From Chloroherpetonaceae bacterium (GTDB lineage: Bacteria; Bacteroidota; Chlorobiia; Chlorobiales; Thermochlorobacteraceae), in NCBI GenBank assembly GCA_033763895.1, contig JANRJQ010000011.1, positions 62,001 through 126,000 of the forward strand: DNA of 64,000 bases, written 5' to 3'. The notes beneath the pieces are model-generated. The model did not search any database and was not told the DNA's origin. It saw nothing but the letters and a program-made list of their open reading frames with translations. Positions 35,720 through 45,500 of the stretch are shown here, piece by piece. Within the stretch, counting starts at the first letter, position 1. Each line of letters begins with the position of its first letter. The translations under genes and the position numbers were made by a program.

Positions 35720-37567
35720 TTATTTTTTTTGAGGTTTTGTTGGTGTTCCTGAAGTTTGAGATGTTCCACTCGTTCCTGAACTGTTTTTTTTCGATTTTGA
35801 AGTTGCCTTCTTAGATGTCGTTGCTTTTGATTTCGACGATGGTTGTGGAAGAACTTTCGGTTGCGATTCAACTTTCGGTTCTACGATTGGCGTCGGAGCA
35901 GGCTCAGTTTTCACTTCCGCCTTAGGCACCGGTGTCGGTGGCGGAATTGGTTTTTCAGGAGCAGGGTCAATTTTTGGTGCAGGCTTCGCTACCGGTTTTG
36001 GTGTAGAATTCGAATCAACCTTGATAGTCGGTTTTGGTTGAACAGCAGGAATGGGCGTCATTTCTATCGGAACAAAATCTTCTAAAAGAATAGGTTCTAC
36101 GCGGTCAATTCCTTTGAAGCGAAATGAGACGGCAGCAGAAACAAAACTGGTTCCCGTTAGCGAAACCAGCGAAGGGAAATGCATCGTTGAGACATCTATT
36201 GCGATGCTGCGATCTTCATACCCCGCACCGAGCGAAAGACGAAACCCTAAATCACCTCCTGTTCCAAGACCGGCTCGAATTGGAAATGATTTAAGAGGTC
36301 GATACTCTGCCCCAAAAAGCGCAAGAAAGTGATTTCCATTCCCAAAGTTGTCATTAAAGCCCAAGGATAAATCAAATGAAAGGATAAGGGGGAATCGATT
36401 AAACTTTTCAAAGTCAAACCCAGCACCAATTCTCATTCTTGTTGGCAGGGCAATGCTCGAAGATTGATAGAACCGATTTTGATATTCAGCAATGGCCTTC
36501 AAACTATCGAATTGATTTTCGCGTTCAGTTTCACGCAAAGGGTTTGTAATTCCCACAAATGATATGGTGGTATCGGCATTGCGAACCAAATCTGTTCCGT
36601 CAAACGACACCGAGCCAAGATCAAGGAAAGAAACCCCGAACCGAATTCCGTTTTTAAGGTCAAGTGAGGCACCAATATCTGCCCCAAAACCGCTTCCTAC
36701 CACCTCCGGAAAAAAGCTGAAACCCGCCGTTGAATTATTTAATCCGAAAATGTTATCAAAGAAATTACCAAGCGAATTTCCGCCATTGGTGACCGTTTGA
36801 TAATTAACTTTCGCTGCCAAACTATCGCCAGTAGGAGAGTTATAAATCGAGCTGTTTAATCGGGCGTCGAAATGAGTTAAGGTTTCTACTGCTTTAAGTG
36901 TTAAACCAAAGTAGAGCGTATGCTCAGATTTTTCTCCAATTTTAAGAAAGCGTGAATAGCTCAAAGCGTACTCTCTATTCCACCAGCCCGATAAGGAGGA
37001 ATTATCAAACAGCACCTCGCGACCTAAAAACTTATCATTCCCATTAAGGGCAAAATCGATGATGTCTTCATTCACCTCACCTCGTGCACCCCAATTTTGA
37101 TTGACAAGGAAAGCAACGGCACCAAAATGATCTGAAATATCATAAGCAAAACCAAAACTAACTTTTCCTTGATGTCCAAGTGTGAGGCTTTTATCAATCG
37201 AGTTTAGAATTAAATCTTTGTCCTCGTTAGTCCACACATTTTCATCACCAATAAGACCGCGGGAAGACCTGCCAAAAAGGCGATTAAAGAGTGAGATGGA
37301 AAATGAATTGCTGGTTAAATAGGCGGTGGATGAAGGAAATAAAATGGTGAGTCGCCTATTGAAATCGTCTTTCGCTGAAAGTCTTGACGGGTTAACCTCC
37401 AAGGCTTGAATGCCGGTAAGAACAGCCGAACCACTTGAAAGTGTACCGGTATTGACACCATTAAACGAAGAAATTTGAGAGTAACAAAAGGAATACAGTA
37501 GAAAGTAAAAGCAGCAAAAAAAAAGCGATTTTAGCGATGTTCTCATGAAAATTTTGACATTTATCAT
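35720..37567 (-). CDS. outer-membrane protein, DUF5723-like, with Pro/Lys-rich tail
   Basis: A 615-residue protein with a signal peptide (SLFFCCFYFLLYSFCYSQ). Residues ~40-490 alternate beta-strands in the style of DUF5723/PorV-like barrels, including GIQALEVNPSRLS near the start. The last ~120 residues are a low-complexity Pro/Lys/Ser/Thr tail (PAPKIDPAPEK..., then SKKATSKSKKNSSGTSGT) that probably reaches into the periplasm or binds peptidoglycan. The ATG overlaps the stop of the preceding GT gene (ATGA), suggesting coupling, although an internal ATG at 37546 fits the signal peptide better. Function unknown. Confidence 0.75.
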   Translation of the reverse strand: MINVKIFMRTSLKSLFFCCFYFLLYSFCYSQISSFNGVNTGTLSSGSAVLTGIQALEVNPSRLSAKDDFNRRLTILFPSSTAYLTSNSFSISLFNRLFGRSSRGLIGDENVWTNEDKDLILNSIDKSLTLGHQGKVSFGFAYDISDHFGAVAFLVNQNWGARGEVNEDIIDFALNGNDKFLGREVLFDNSSLSGWWNREYALSYSRFLKIGEKSEHTLYFGLTLKAVETLTHFDARLNSSIYNSPTGDSLAAKVNYQTVTNGGNSLGNFFDNIFGLNNSTAGFSFFPEVVGSGFGADIGASLDLKNGIRFGVSFLDLGSVSFDGTDLVRNADTTISFVGITNPLRETERENQFDSLKAIAEYQNRFYQSSSIALPTRMRIGAGFDFEKFNRFPLILSFDLSLGFNDNFGNGNHFLALFGAEYRPLKSFPIRAGLGTGGDLGFRLSLGAGYEDRSIAIDVSTMHFPSLVSLTGTSFVSAAVSFRFKGIDRVEPILLEDFVPIEMTPIPAVQPKPTIKVDSNSTPKPVAKPAPKIDPAPEKPIPPPTPVPKAEVKTEPAPTPIVEPKVESQPKVLPQPSSKSKATTSKKATSKSKKNSSGTSGTSQTSGTPTKPQKK

Positions 37568-38481
37568 TTGGAGGCTATTTGTGTTGAAGACACAGGAATC
37601 TCATAAAAATACAGAAAAGTATTGGTAGTATCGAATACTAATCCTCCTTTACCCCGTTTACCGATGTATTTTTCAACATACTTACATTCCGTGTTAGTGG
37701 TATGTGAAAGTAGAACCCAAATCTTACCATTTATTTTTTCAAAATAGGGTTTGACTAAATTGGTATCCATTCGGTCTGTCCGGTATCGTCCGGTAAGTAA
37801 AGGCATTAGTTCAAATTCAAGACCACCATAATTGAAATTCGTCTTTTGGTAGAACAAAAAACTGCATTTTGAAAGATATGGTATATACAGTTTTTGGTTT
37901 TTTTGGGAATTTTTTGCTAAGTATTCTAAAGCAGGCTTTATTTCTTCTCTTTGAAAAGGATATTTATTGATTTTCGAACTCCGCTCTAAAATAAAAGGCT
38001 TTGTAAAAAAACGATAAGAAAGAAATAACGGAATAATTAAAATAAGAAAAGCAACATTAGGTAGGAGTTTCTGATGCCTGTTAACTTGAGTTTCCAACCA
38101 CTCAATTGCAAAACCGGAAAACAAGAAAAAAAGTGAAGATGCGTAGAGAACAGTTCTTTGGGCAATTGGAATTTTATCGAAAGCTGATAAAAAGAGATTA
38201 AGAAAAAAGGGAAGGAAAAAAAGGATATAAAGTTTCGTTTGTCCTTTAAGATAAATTTGGAAAATACCAAAAAAGTGAATCCCTAAGAAAATCAAAATAT
38301 TCAGTGCGAAAACGGATGAGAAAAAAACTGTTGTAAGGAAAAAACTCTTCAAATGATATTGAAAAAAGTCGATTGCCTCTGAAAAAGGATAAAAATTTAG
38401 AAAACCATTTCTGTTAGACCAAAAGCTATTCATGAAATCCGTTGAGGGGTGATTCAATGCCTGTAAAAAATAAATAGACAT
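37564..38481 (-). CDS. GT-C glycosyltransferase, C-terminal part (frame-shifted)
   Basis: A 305-residue fragment starting with membrane helices (SIYFLQALNHPSTDF, LTTVFFSSVFALNILIFLGIHF, LYILFFLPFFLNLFL) and ending in a soluble extracytoplasmic domain (KYPFQREEIKPALEYLAKNSQKNQKLYIPYLSK...). This is the second half expected of a GT39/PMT-like GT-C enzyme. Reading its frame upstream of the ATG continues as GAIWLSIL, a natural membrane helix, and joins the preceding ORF if one T is restored in a T7 run. See the split-gene finding. The region is visibly AT-richer than its neighbours. Confidence 0.6.
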   Translation of the reverse strand: MSIYFLQALNHPSTDFMNSFWSNRNGFLNFYPFSEAIDFFQYHLKSFFLTTVFFSSVFALNILIFLGIHFFGIFQIYLKGQTKLYILFFLPFFLNLFLSAFDKIPIAQRTVLYASSLFFLFSGFAIEWLETQVNRHQKLLPNVAFLILIIPLFLSYRFFTKPFILERSSKINKYPFQREEIKPALEYLAKNSQKNQKLYIPYLSKCSFLFYQKTNFNYGGLEFELMPLLTGRYRTDRMDTNLVKPYFEKINGKIWVLLSHTTNTECKYVEKYIGKRGKGGLVFDTTNTFLYFYEIPVSSTQIASK

Positions 38482-39128
38482 TAGAATTGAAAGCCAAATT
38501 GCGCCAAGAAAAAAATGGGTTTCAAATTTTCCCGGCTATCTTCTGAATAATCCTCAACGATTAAATACAAAGTTAAAGTAGGGAGAAAGAGAAATGAACT
38601 ATGGGAAAACAAACAAAAAAACGCGCCATAAAGCCCAAGTGAAAAAAACTTGACTTTCTGAAATCGAAAGGGAAAAAGCACAAGATAAATACCAAGCAAA
38701 ACAAAAAAGACATCGCCTATATATTGCTTAAACTCTGTCGCGAAGTATATGTGTGCATGAGAAAAGGAAAAGAGGGAGAGCGTTGCAATTCGAGTGAATG
38801 GGGTTTCAAATAGGCGTTGAGTTAGGAAAAAAAGAAGAACCAAAGAACTGATAAAAAAAATCAAAGGGAGAAATCTTAATGCCATTTCTGGCTGAGGAAT
38901 AATTCGGAAGAAAAATTTGGATAAAATTAAAAAAAGGGGAGGAGAAACCTGATAATGATCTAAAGGACCAAGAAGCTCAAAGTAAGATTTATCAATAATA
39001 TTAAGTGCTAAATAACCCTCGTCTCCCCAAATGCTGCGATTAAACAAAAACTGATTGATTGCTAACCCTGCTCCAAATAATAGAAGGATGACTCTAATCA
39101 AAAAATCCAGCCGAGCAGTAAACGGCAT
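38481..39128 (-). CDS. GT-C glycosyltransferase, N-terminal part (GT39-like)
   Basis: The first half of a polyprenyl-phosphate-sugar-dependent membrane glycosyltransferase. After the first helix comes FNRSIWGDEGYLALNI, which holds the Asp-Glu pair of the first extracytoplasmic loop in GT39-like enzymes, then DHYQVSPPLFLILSKFFF and FKQYIGDVFFVLLGIYL. About six helices are visible. The ATG at 39128, preceded by GGGG and directly after the superoxide dismutase stop, is preferred over 39155, which overlaps that gene. It ends in FFLAQFGFQF, immediately after a T7 tract where the frame appears to have slipped. Confidence 0.65.
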   Translation of the reverse strand: MPFTARLDFLIRVILLLFGAGLAINQFLFNRSIWGDEGYLALNIIDKSYFELLGPLDHYQVSPPLFLILSKFFFRIIPQPEMALRFLPLIFFISSLVLLFFLTQRLFETPFTRIATLSLFSFSHAHIYFATEFKQYIGDVFFVLLGIYLVLFPFRFQKVKFFSLGLYGAFFCLFSHSSFLFLPTLTLYLIVEDYSEDSRENLKPIFFLAQFGFQF

Positions 39129-39129
39129 T

Positions 39130-39885
39130 TCACCCCAATTTTTTGGTATAATCATACCTTAAGGAAACATTCTCCCAGTTGATAATCTTTTGAATCGCTT
39201 TGACATAATCCGCTCGGCGGTTTTGGTAATTGAGGTAATAGGCATGTTCCCAAACATCAATCACCAATAAGGGAATCGCACCGACTGAAAAAACATCCTG
39301 ATGCTTTTCTACGGTCAATATGGTCAGTTTTTTTGAAAAAGGTTGATAAGCAAGAACCCCCCAGCCGGAACCTTCAACAGCAATCGTGGCTTTTTCAAGC
39401 TGCATCCAAAAGCGTTCATAGCTGCTGAAGTGTTCTGTAATGGATTTGAGAAATGAATCTTTGGGTCGGTTGCTTTCTTGAGGTGTCCGTAGTGTTTCCC
39501 AATAAATCGAGTGTAATACATGACCTGAAACATGAAATGCCAATTCTCGCTCCCAATGTTTTACAAGAGCAAACGCATTTGAATCACGCTCACTTGCTTC
39601 ACGCGCTGCACGAAGGTTATCTTCGGCTATATTGGCACCATCCACATATCCTTTATGATGCTTGCTATGGTGAATTTCTACCGTTTTTCGATCAATAACC
39701 GGCTCTAATGCCTCGTATTTATAAGGTAATCCGGGCAAAATGTATTTCCCATTTGAATCAACTAAGTCACTTTGAAGAAAGAAGGGTTCATAAGTACTTG
39801 CTAACGCACTTGGAATAGTGCCCGAGAACGCAAATGCGACTGCCCCTGCAGCAGACGTTTGTAAAAATGTTCGGCGGTTTGTCAT
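39130..39885 (-). CDS. Tat-exported Mn/Fe superoxide dismutase
   Basis: Converts superoxide to peroxide and oxygen. The N-terminus carries a twin-arginine signal, TNRRTFLQTSAAGAVAFAF, ending near SALA, so the folded, metal-loaded enzyme is exported. The metal ligands are His in VEIHHSKHHKGYV, His in GHVLHSIYW, and Asp and His in IDVWEHAYY. The Gly in VSGHVLHS and the Gln in EKHQDVF follow the Mn-type pattern, but metal preference cannot be fixed from sequence. It is the first gene of the minus-strand run and its stop abuts the start of the GT-C gene. Confidence 0.93.
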   Translation of the reverse strand: MTNRRTFLQTSAAGAVAFAFSGTIPSALASTYEPFFLQSDLVDSNGKYILPGLPYKYEALEPVIDRKTVEIHHSKHHKGYVDGANIAEDNLRAAREASERDSNAFALVKHWERELAFHVSGHVLHSIYWETLRTPQESNRPKDSFLKSITEHFSSYERFWMQLEKATIAVEGSGWGVLAYQPFSKKLTILTVEKHQDVFSVGAIPLLVIDVWEHAYYLNYQNRRADYVKAIQKIINWENVSLRYDYTKKLG

Positions 39886-40007
39886 AGGCTTGTGGCGATT
39901 GGTTTATGAATCTGATTGAAGATAGATGAAATTCGATTAAGTTCAAGTCTTTCAAATGAGGTATAAAATAAATTTAATAGCAATCAATAAACAAATCGTT
40001 CTCCCGA

Positions 40008-42479
40008 ATGAAACGAATCATGAAAACAGCTTTTGTTTATCTCGATCAGCCTTATCTCGAAAAGCCGATTCGCTATCGAATACCAACTCATTTTAACGAG
40101 CTCATTCAAGTCGGTAGTCGGGTACTTGTTCCCTTTGGGAAGGCCGACAAAACATACTTAGGCTTTATCCGAAGTATAGAACACTCTGAGCAAGAAGAAA
40201 CCTCACTTGATGAAATCATCGATGTTTTTGATGATGGCAAATCGGTTTTTTCACCGAGAATGTTTGAACTTTCGGAGTGGATTTCTGCATACTACATCAA
40301 CTCCCCAAGCGAATCCTTAGGGGCTATGCTTCCCGCGGCGCTACGGATTGAACCGAAGGAAACGGTTCGATTGAAAGAATTTACACTAAGCTCGGCCGAT
40401 GAATCTATCGTGAAAACCGAACTAAGAAGAAAAATTGTCTCTGAACTTGAAAAAAATCGGAGCCTTACGATACGCCAACTTGAAAAAAAGACCGGTTCAA
40501 AAAATCTGCGCCGTGCCCTCTCTGAACTTGAGCGAATCGGCGAAATCGAAATCGAAAAAACCCATCTCCAAAAAGGTAAACCTAAAACAAAATCGGCTTA
40601 TCGCATTACCCAGACAAATTCTTCAACACCAACTGAAGTCATGATGGCCGAAGCACTCAAACGATTCAAAAGAAGTAAACAAAAAACGGCAGCCCTTGAG
40701 AAATTGATGTCTCTTGAATTCACCCATTACTTCCCAGAACAGCTCAACTTGAAGTCTGCACTGCTTCGCAGTTTGGTTAAAGACGGCGTACTTGAAGAAA
40801 TCAAGGTTGAGCTTGACCGGGCTTTTCAAGAAGGCTTTTATGAATCCAAAAAAAACTTTGAGCTTTCATCAATTCAGCGCGAGGCGGTAAATCGAATTTC
40901 AAATGCAATCGAAAAAAATGAATTTCGATCCATTCTATTACACGGGGTTACAGGAAGTGGGAAAACTTGGGTTTATATCGAAGCAATAAGGTCTGCGCTT
41001 CGTGAGGGTAAATCTGCCATTATCCTTGTTCCGGAAATTTCACTCACCCCTCAAACTGCCGCGCGATTTCGTGCAGAATTCGGCGACCTTATCCGAGTTT
41101 TACACAGCGCAATGAGCGATGGTGAGAAATATGACGCTTGGGAAAACTTGCGAACCGGTAAGGCAAGCATTGCGCTCGGCCCTCGCTCGGCCATATTCGC
41201 TCCATTGGCAAATTTGGGATTAATCATTGTCGATGAAGAGCACGAGGGGTCATACAAACAAGATAAACCAGCACCGCGATACAACGGCCGCGATGTCGCA
41301 CTTGTTCGAGCTAAACTCGAAAAGGCCGTTTGTGTGCTAGGCTCCGCAACCCCAAGCATCGAATCCTTCTTCAATGCCGAGCAATCGAAGTATCACTATC
41401 AAGAACTTCCCACGCGAGCAGACGGTGCAGAGATGCCGGAACTCAAACTCATTTGGATGCCGCGTGAAAAAAAATTGACGCCGAGCATCTCCGAGACGCT
41501 TTTTAATCAAATTTTTGAGCGGATGAAACGGAATGAGCAAGTCATATTATTTCAAAATAGACGAGGCTTTGTCGGTTCAGTATCCTGCTACGATTGCGGT
41601 CACATTCATACTTGCGATGCTTGCAATGTTCCGCTTGTCTATCATCGAACCCAAAATCAATTGCAATGTCACTATTGCGGTGCGGTGAAACCAATGATTC
41701 GTTCATGCTTGCGTTGCAAATCAGAAAACTTGCTCTATAAAGGAAGCGGAACCGAGAAAATCGAGACTGAACTCGCCTCGCTTTTCCCAAGTGAAAAAAT
41801 TCTTCGGATGGATTTAGACAGCACTTCGAAAAAAGGCTCACACGCAAAAATTTTATCCGATTTTCGCGAAGGGAAATCGCGCTTGCTTTTAGGCACGCAG
41901 ATGGTCGCAAAAGGATTGGATTTTCCGAATGTAACCTTAGTTGGCGTTCTTGCGGCTGATATTGGTTTAGCTTTGCCCGATTTCCGAGCAAGTGAACGGC
42001 TTTATTCACTCCTTACTCAAGTGGCCGGAAGAGCCGGCCGCGCGGAGAAACGTGGTGAAGTGTATTTACAAGTATTTGACTTATACAACCCGGTCTTTAA
42101 ACACTTTTTAGAAAATGACTACAAGAGCTTTTACGAAGCTGAAAAAAAACTTCGATCTGAACTTCGCTATCCACCCTTTTCGAGATTGGTTAAAGTAGAG
42201 TTTTCAGGGCTTGTGGAGCAGCATGTTCGCACCGTTGCCGAGCGATTCAGCTACGACCTTCACGCGCAAAACACCGACCCACGATTCGAATTTCTTGGCC
42301 CCGTTCCCGCGGTTCTTGAAAAACTCAATAATAAATTCCGTTATCAACTTCTTATCAAACAAACAGACGGTGCACGAATTCAAAAAGAGAGTTTTAAAGC
42401 CGTACACCGCATTTATCACGAACGCAACCCGTGGAAAGTCTCCATCGCCATCGATGTCGATGTACAGAGTATGATGTAA
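40008..42479 (+). CDS. priA: primosomal replication-restart helicase PriA
   Basis: A 3'-5' superfamily 2 helicase that reloads the replisome at stalled forks; 823 residues. The N-terminal DNA-binding domain (YRIPTHFNELIQVGSRVLVPFG) is followed by a winged-helix region. The helicase core has Walker A GVTGSGKTWVYIEAI, the DEEH box VDEEHEGSYKQ and GSATPS. The zinc-binding insertion follows (CYDCGHIHTCDACN...LQCHYCG...CLRCKSENL, eight cysteines), then GSGTEKIETEL, GTQMVAKGLDFPNVTLVG and QVAGRAGRAEKRGEV. An ATG at 40020 could be the true start. It is immediately followed by the accessory island. Confidence 0.97.
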   Translation: MKRIMKTAFVYLDQPYLEKPIRYRIPTHFNELIQVGSRVLVPFGKADKTYLGFIRSIEHSEQEETSLDEIIDVFDDGKSVFSPRMFELSEWISAYYINSPSESLGAMLPAALRIEPKETVRLKEFTLSSADESIVKTELRRKIVSELEKNRSLTIRQLEKKTGSKNLRRALSELERIGEIEIEKTHLQKGKPKTKSAYRITQTNSSTPTEVMMAEALKRFKRSKQKTAALEKLMSLEFTHYFPEQLNLKSALLRSLVKDGVLEEIKVELDRAFQEGFYESKKNFELSSIQREAVNRISNAIEKNEFRSILLHGVTGSGKTWVYIEAIRSALREGKSAIILVPEISLTPQTAARFRAEFGDLIRVLHSAMSDGEKYDAWENLRTGKASIALGPRSAIFAPLANLGLIIVDEEHEGSYKQDKPAPRYNGRDVALVRAKLEKAVCVLGSATPSIESFFNAEQSKYHYQELPTRADGAEMPELKLIWMPREKKLTPSISETLFNQIFERMKRNEQVILFQNRRGFVGSVSCYDCGHIHTCDACNVPLVYHRTQNQLQCHYCGAVKPMIRSCLRCKSENLLYKGSGTEKIETELASLFPSEKILRMDLDSTSKKGSHAKILSDFREGKSRLLLGTQMVAKGLDFPNVTLVGVLAADIGLALPDFRASERLYSLLTQVAGRAGRAEKRGEVYLQVFDLYNPVFKHFLENDYKSFYEAEKKLRSELRYPPFSRLVKVEFSGLVEQHVRTVAERFSYDLHAQNTDPRFEFLGPVPAVLEKLNNKFRYQLLIKQTDGARIQKESFKAVHRIYHERNPWKVSIAIDVDVQSMM

Positions 42480-42562
42480 CTTTTTCTTCAGAGAAAGTGA
42501 AATAACAGAGCGAAAGGGTAAATTGAAAAAAGGATAAAAAGCAGATTGAACCAATTGCAAGT

Positions 42563-45500
42563 ATGTCGAAACTCCTCATCCAAACCTATTACAAAAATCT
42601 TGAAAGAGTTCGTCATTTCGGGAAAACCACCAATGAAACCAGTATCCGAAATCATTTTTGGAATCTCCTGAATGGATACGCACAAAAAAGCAATTTCGAA
42701 GTAATTCCAGAAGCCGCATGTTTGGGCACAAAAGGCAAGCAAGTTCGCCCCGACGGCATCCTCAAAAACTCATTCGGAATCGATATCGGTCTTTGGGAAA
42801 GCAAGGACGAGAAGGACGATATCGATGCTGAAATCGAGGTGAAACGGCAAAAAGGCTACCCCTTCTCAAATATTCTCTTCGAAGATTCATCGACGGCGAT
42901 TCTCTTTCAATACCAAGAAGAGGTGATGCGCATTGATATTAGCAATGAAACAAAACTTGATGAATTACTAACGCGATTTATCACCTTCAAAAATGAAACC
43001 ATCGAGCAATTTGAAACCGCGCTTGAAAATTTCAAAGCCGATATTCCCGCAATTGTTGAAGCCCTGCGCGAAAAAATAGAATCAGCACGCCGACATAATG
43101 AACCCTTCCTTAAGGCAGGGCAAGAATTCCTTGTACTTTGTCAAGCAGAAATTAACCCCGATATCACCGAAGCGGATATCCGTGAAATGATGATTCAGCA
43201 CATTCTTACGAGCGATATCTTCAACAAAATTTTTGACGATGCCGATTTCCATCGACATAACAACATCGCCCGTGAACTCGAAAAGCTCATCGAACTCCTT
43301 TTTTCTCGCACTGAACGCAAAAACCTTCTCACGCAAATTGAGCATTATTACGATGCCATCAACGCCGCCGCTGCCGGCATTTCAGATCATCATGAAAAGC
43401 AGAAATTCTTAAAGGTGCTTTATGAGAATTTCTACAAAGTCTATAACCCGAAGGCTGCCGATAAGCTTGGTGTGGTTTACACCCCAAACGAAATTGTGAA
43501 ATTTATGATCGAAAGCACCGACGCGTTGCTCTTTCAACACTTCGGAAAAACTCTCTCAGATCGTGATGTCGAAATTTTAGACCCCGCAACAGGTACAGGG
43601 ACTTTCATTACCGCGCTGATTGACCATATTCCGCTCCGCGATTTAGAGTATAAATACAAGCACGAAATCCACGCCAATGAAGTCGCGATTCTTCCTTATT
43701 ACATCGCCAACCTCAATATCGAATTCACCTACAAACAGCGAACAGGTCGTTACGAAGAATTCAATAATTTATGTTTTGTCGATACGCTCGATAACATTGG
43801 GGCTTTGAGCTATGAAGGAAATAAACAGCAAAATAATTTATTCGCGTTAAGCAGCGAAAACTCAGAGCGGATAAAACGGCAGAACAGTAAAAAGATTTCG
43901 GTAGTGATTGGTAACCCACCCTACAATGCCAATCAATTAAATGAAAATGACAACAATAAGAATCGTGAATACCCCTTTATTGATAAAGAAATTAAAGAGA
44001 CATTTATTAAACAGAGCACAGCACAAAAAACCAAAGTGTACGATATGTACGCAAGGTTTTACCGTTGGGCTATGAATAGGATTACCTCGAAAGGTGTAAT
44101 TGCCTTTATCACGAATCGCAGTTTTATCGATAGCCGAACATTCGATGGGTTTCGGAAATGTGTACAGAACGACTTTGCCGAGTGTTACATCATTGATACA
44201 AAGAGCGATGTTCGAGCTAACCCTAAAATAGCCGGAACAACACATAATGTTTTCGGAATCCAAACCGGCGTGGCCATTATGTTTTTGGTTCGCAAAGACA
44301 AGCAATCCGGCAATTGCAAAATTTATTATGTCGCTTTGGATGACTTCTGGCGAAAAGAAGAAAAATTAGATTGGCTACGCCAAAATAAATTTGAGAAAAT
44401 TCAGTTTGAAACGGTTTCTCCCGATAAAAACGGCAATTGGATAAACCTCGCCGATACCGATTTCGACACGCTCTTGCCTCTTGCCGATAAAAACACCAAA
44501 CTCGCTAAAGAAAAAAAGCAAGAAAAAGCCGTCTTTAAACTCTTTTCGCTTGGCGTGGTAACGAACCGCGACGAATGGGTGTATGATTTTGATGATAAAG
44601 ATCTAGAAAAAAAAGTGAAGTTCTTTTGCGAGTTTTATGAAAAAGAAAAAGCACGTTGGGAGCGCTCCAACAAAAAACTACCACTCAACGACTTTGTGGA
44701 TAGAACAATCAAGTGGACAGAAGAACTTGAAGCGCATCTTGAAAGGGGCTCTGAATTACACTTAGATAAGAAAATGATTCGGGAATCGCTTTACCGCCCA
44801 TTTGTTAAGCAATTCACTTACTACGATAGAATCATCACGCATCGTTTATATCAGAATAACGTGATTTTCCCAATTGGAAGGAGAGAGGATAACAAGGTTA
44901 TTTGTATATCAGGTACAGCAAGTTCAAAACCATTTTCATGTATTGCCTCACAAACATTAAGCGGTCTTGATTTATTAGAAAAAACACAATGTCTTCCTCT
45001 CTATCGTTACACCGAAAGCGGCGAGCGGGTTGATAACATTACGGATTGGGGGTTGGCACAATTTCGGGCGCATTATGAACCCTCTCCCCAGCCCTCTCCC
45101 TCCGGGAGAGGGAGTAAGAGCGGAAGCATTTCAAGTCCTCTCCCTTTGGGAGAGGATTTAGGAGAGGGCAAAAAGAGGAAGTTGCCCGAAAATCTACTCC
45201 AAACAGCAAGAGAACTTCGCAAAAATGCAACCGATGCCGAAAAACTTATGTGGTCGTTGCTAAGGAATCGGCAACTGAATGGATATAAATTTCGCCGACA
45301 GCACCCATTTGGACGTTTTATCCTAGACTTCTACTGTCACGAGTCAAAACTGTGCGTTGAACTCGATGGCGGGCAACATGCCGAGAAAAATCAGGCCGAG
45401 TACGATGCCGCAAGAACTGAAGTGCTGAACCAAAATGGGATTCGAGTGATTCGATTTTGGAATAACGAAGTATTCACGAATACCGAAGGTGTATTGATGA

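Noticed and set aside
41542-42009. Minus-strand 155-codon frame inside priA
   Set aside because: Shadow frame; priA motifs on the plus strand run uninterrupted through it.
45039-45230. Minus-strand frame through the repeats (SRRERAGERV peptides)
   Set aside because: It is the antisense reading of the palindromes; such peptides are a common annotation artefact of this repeat class.
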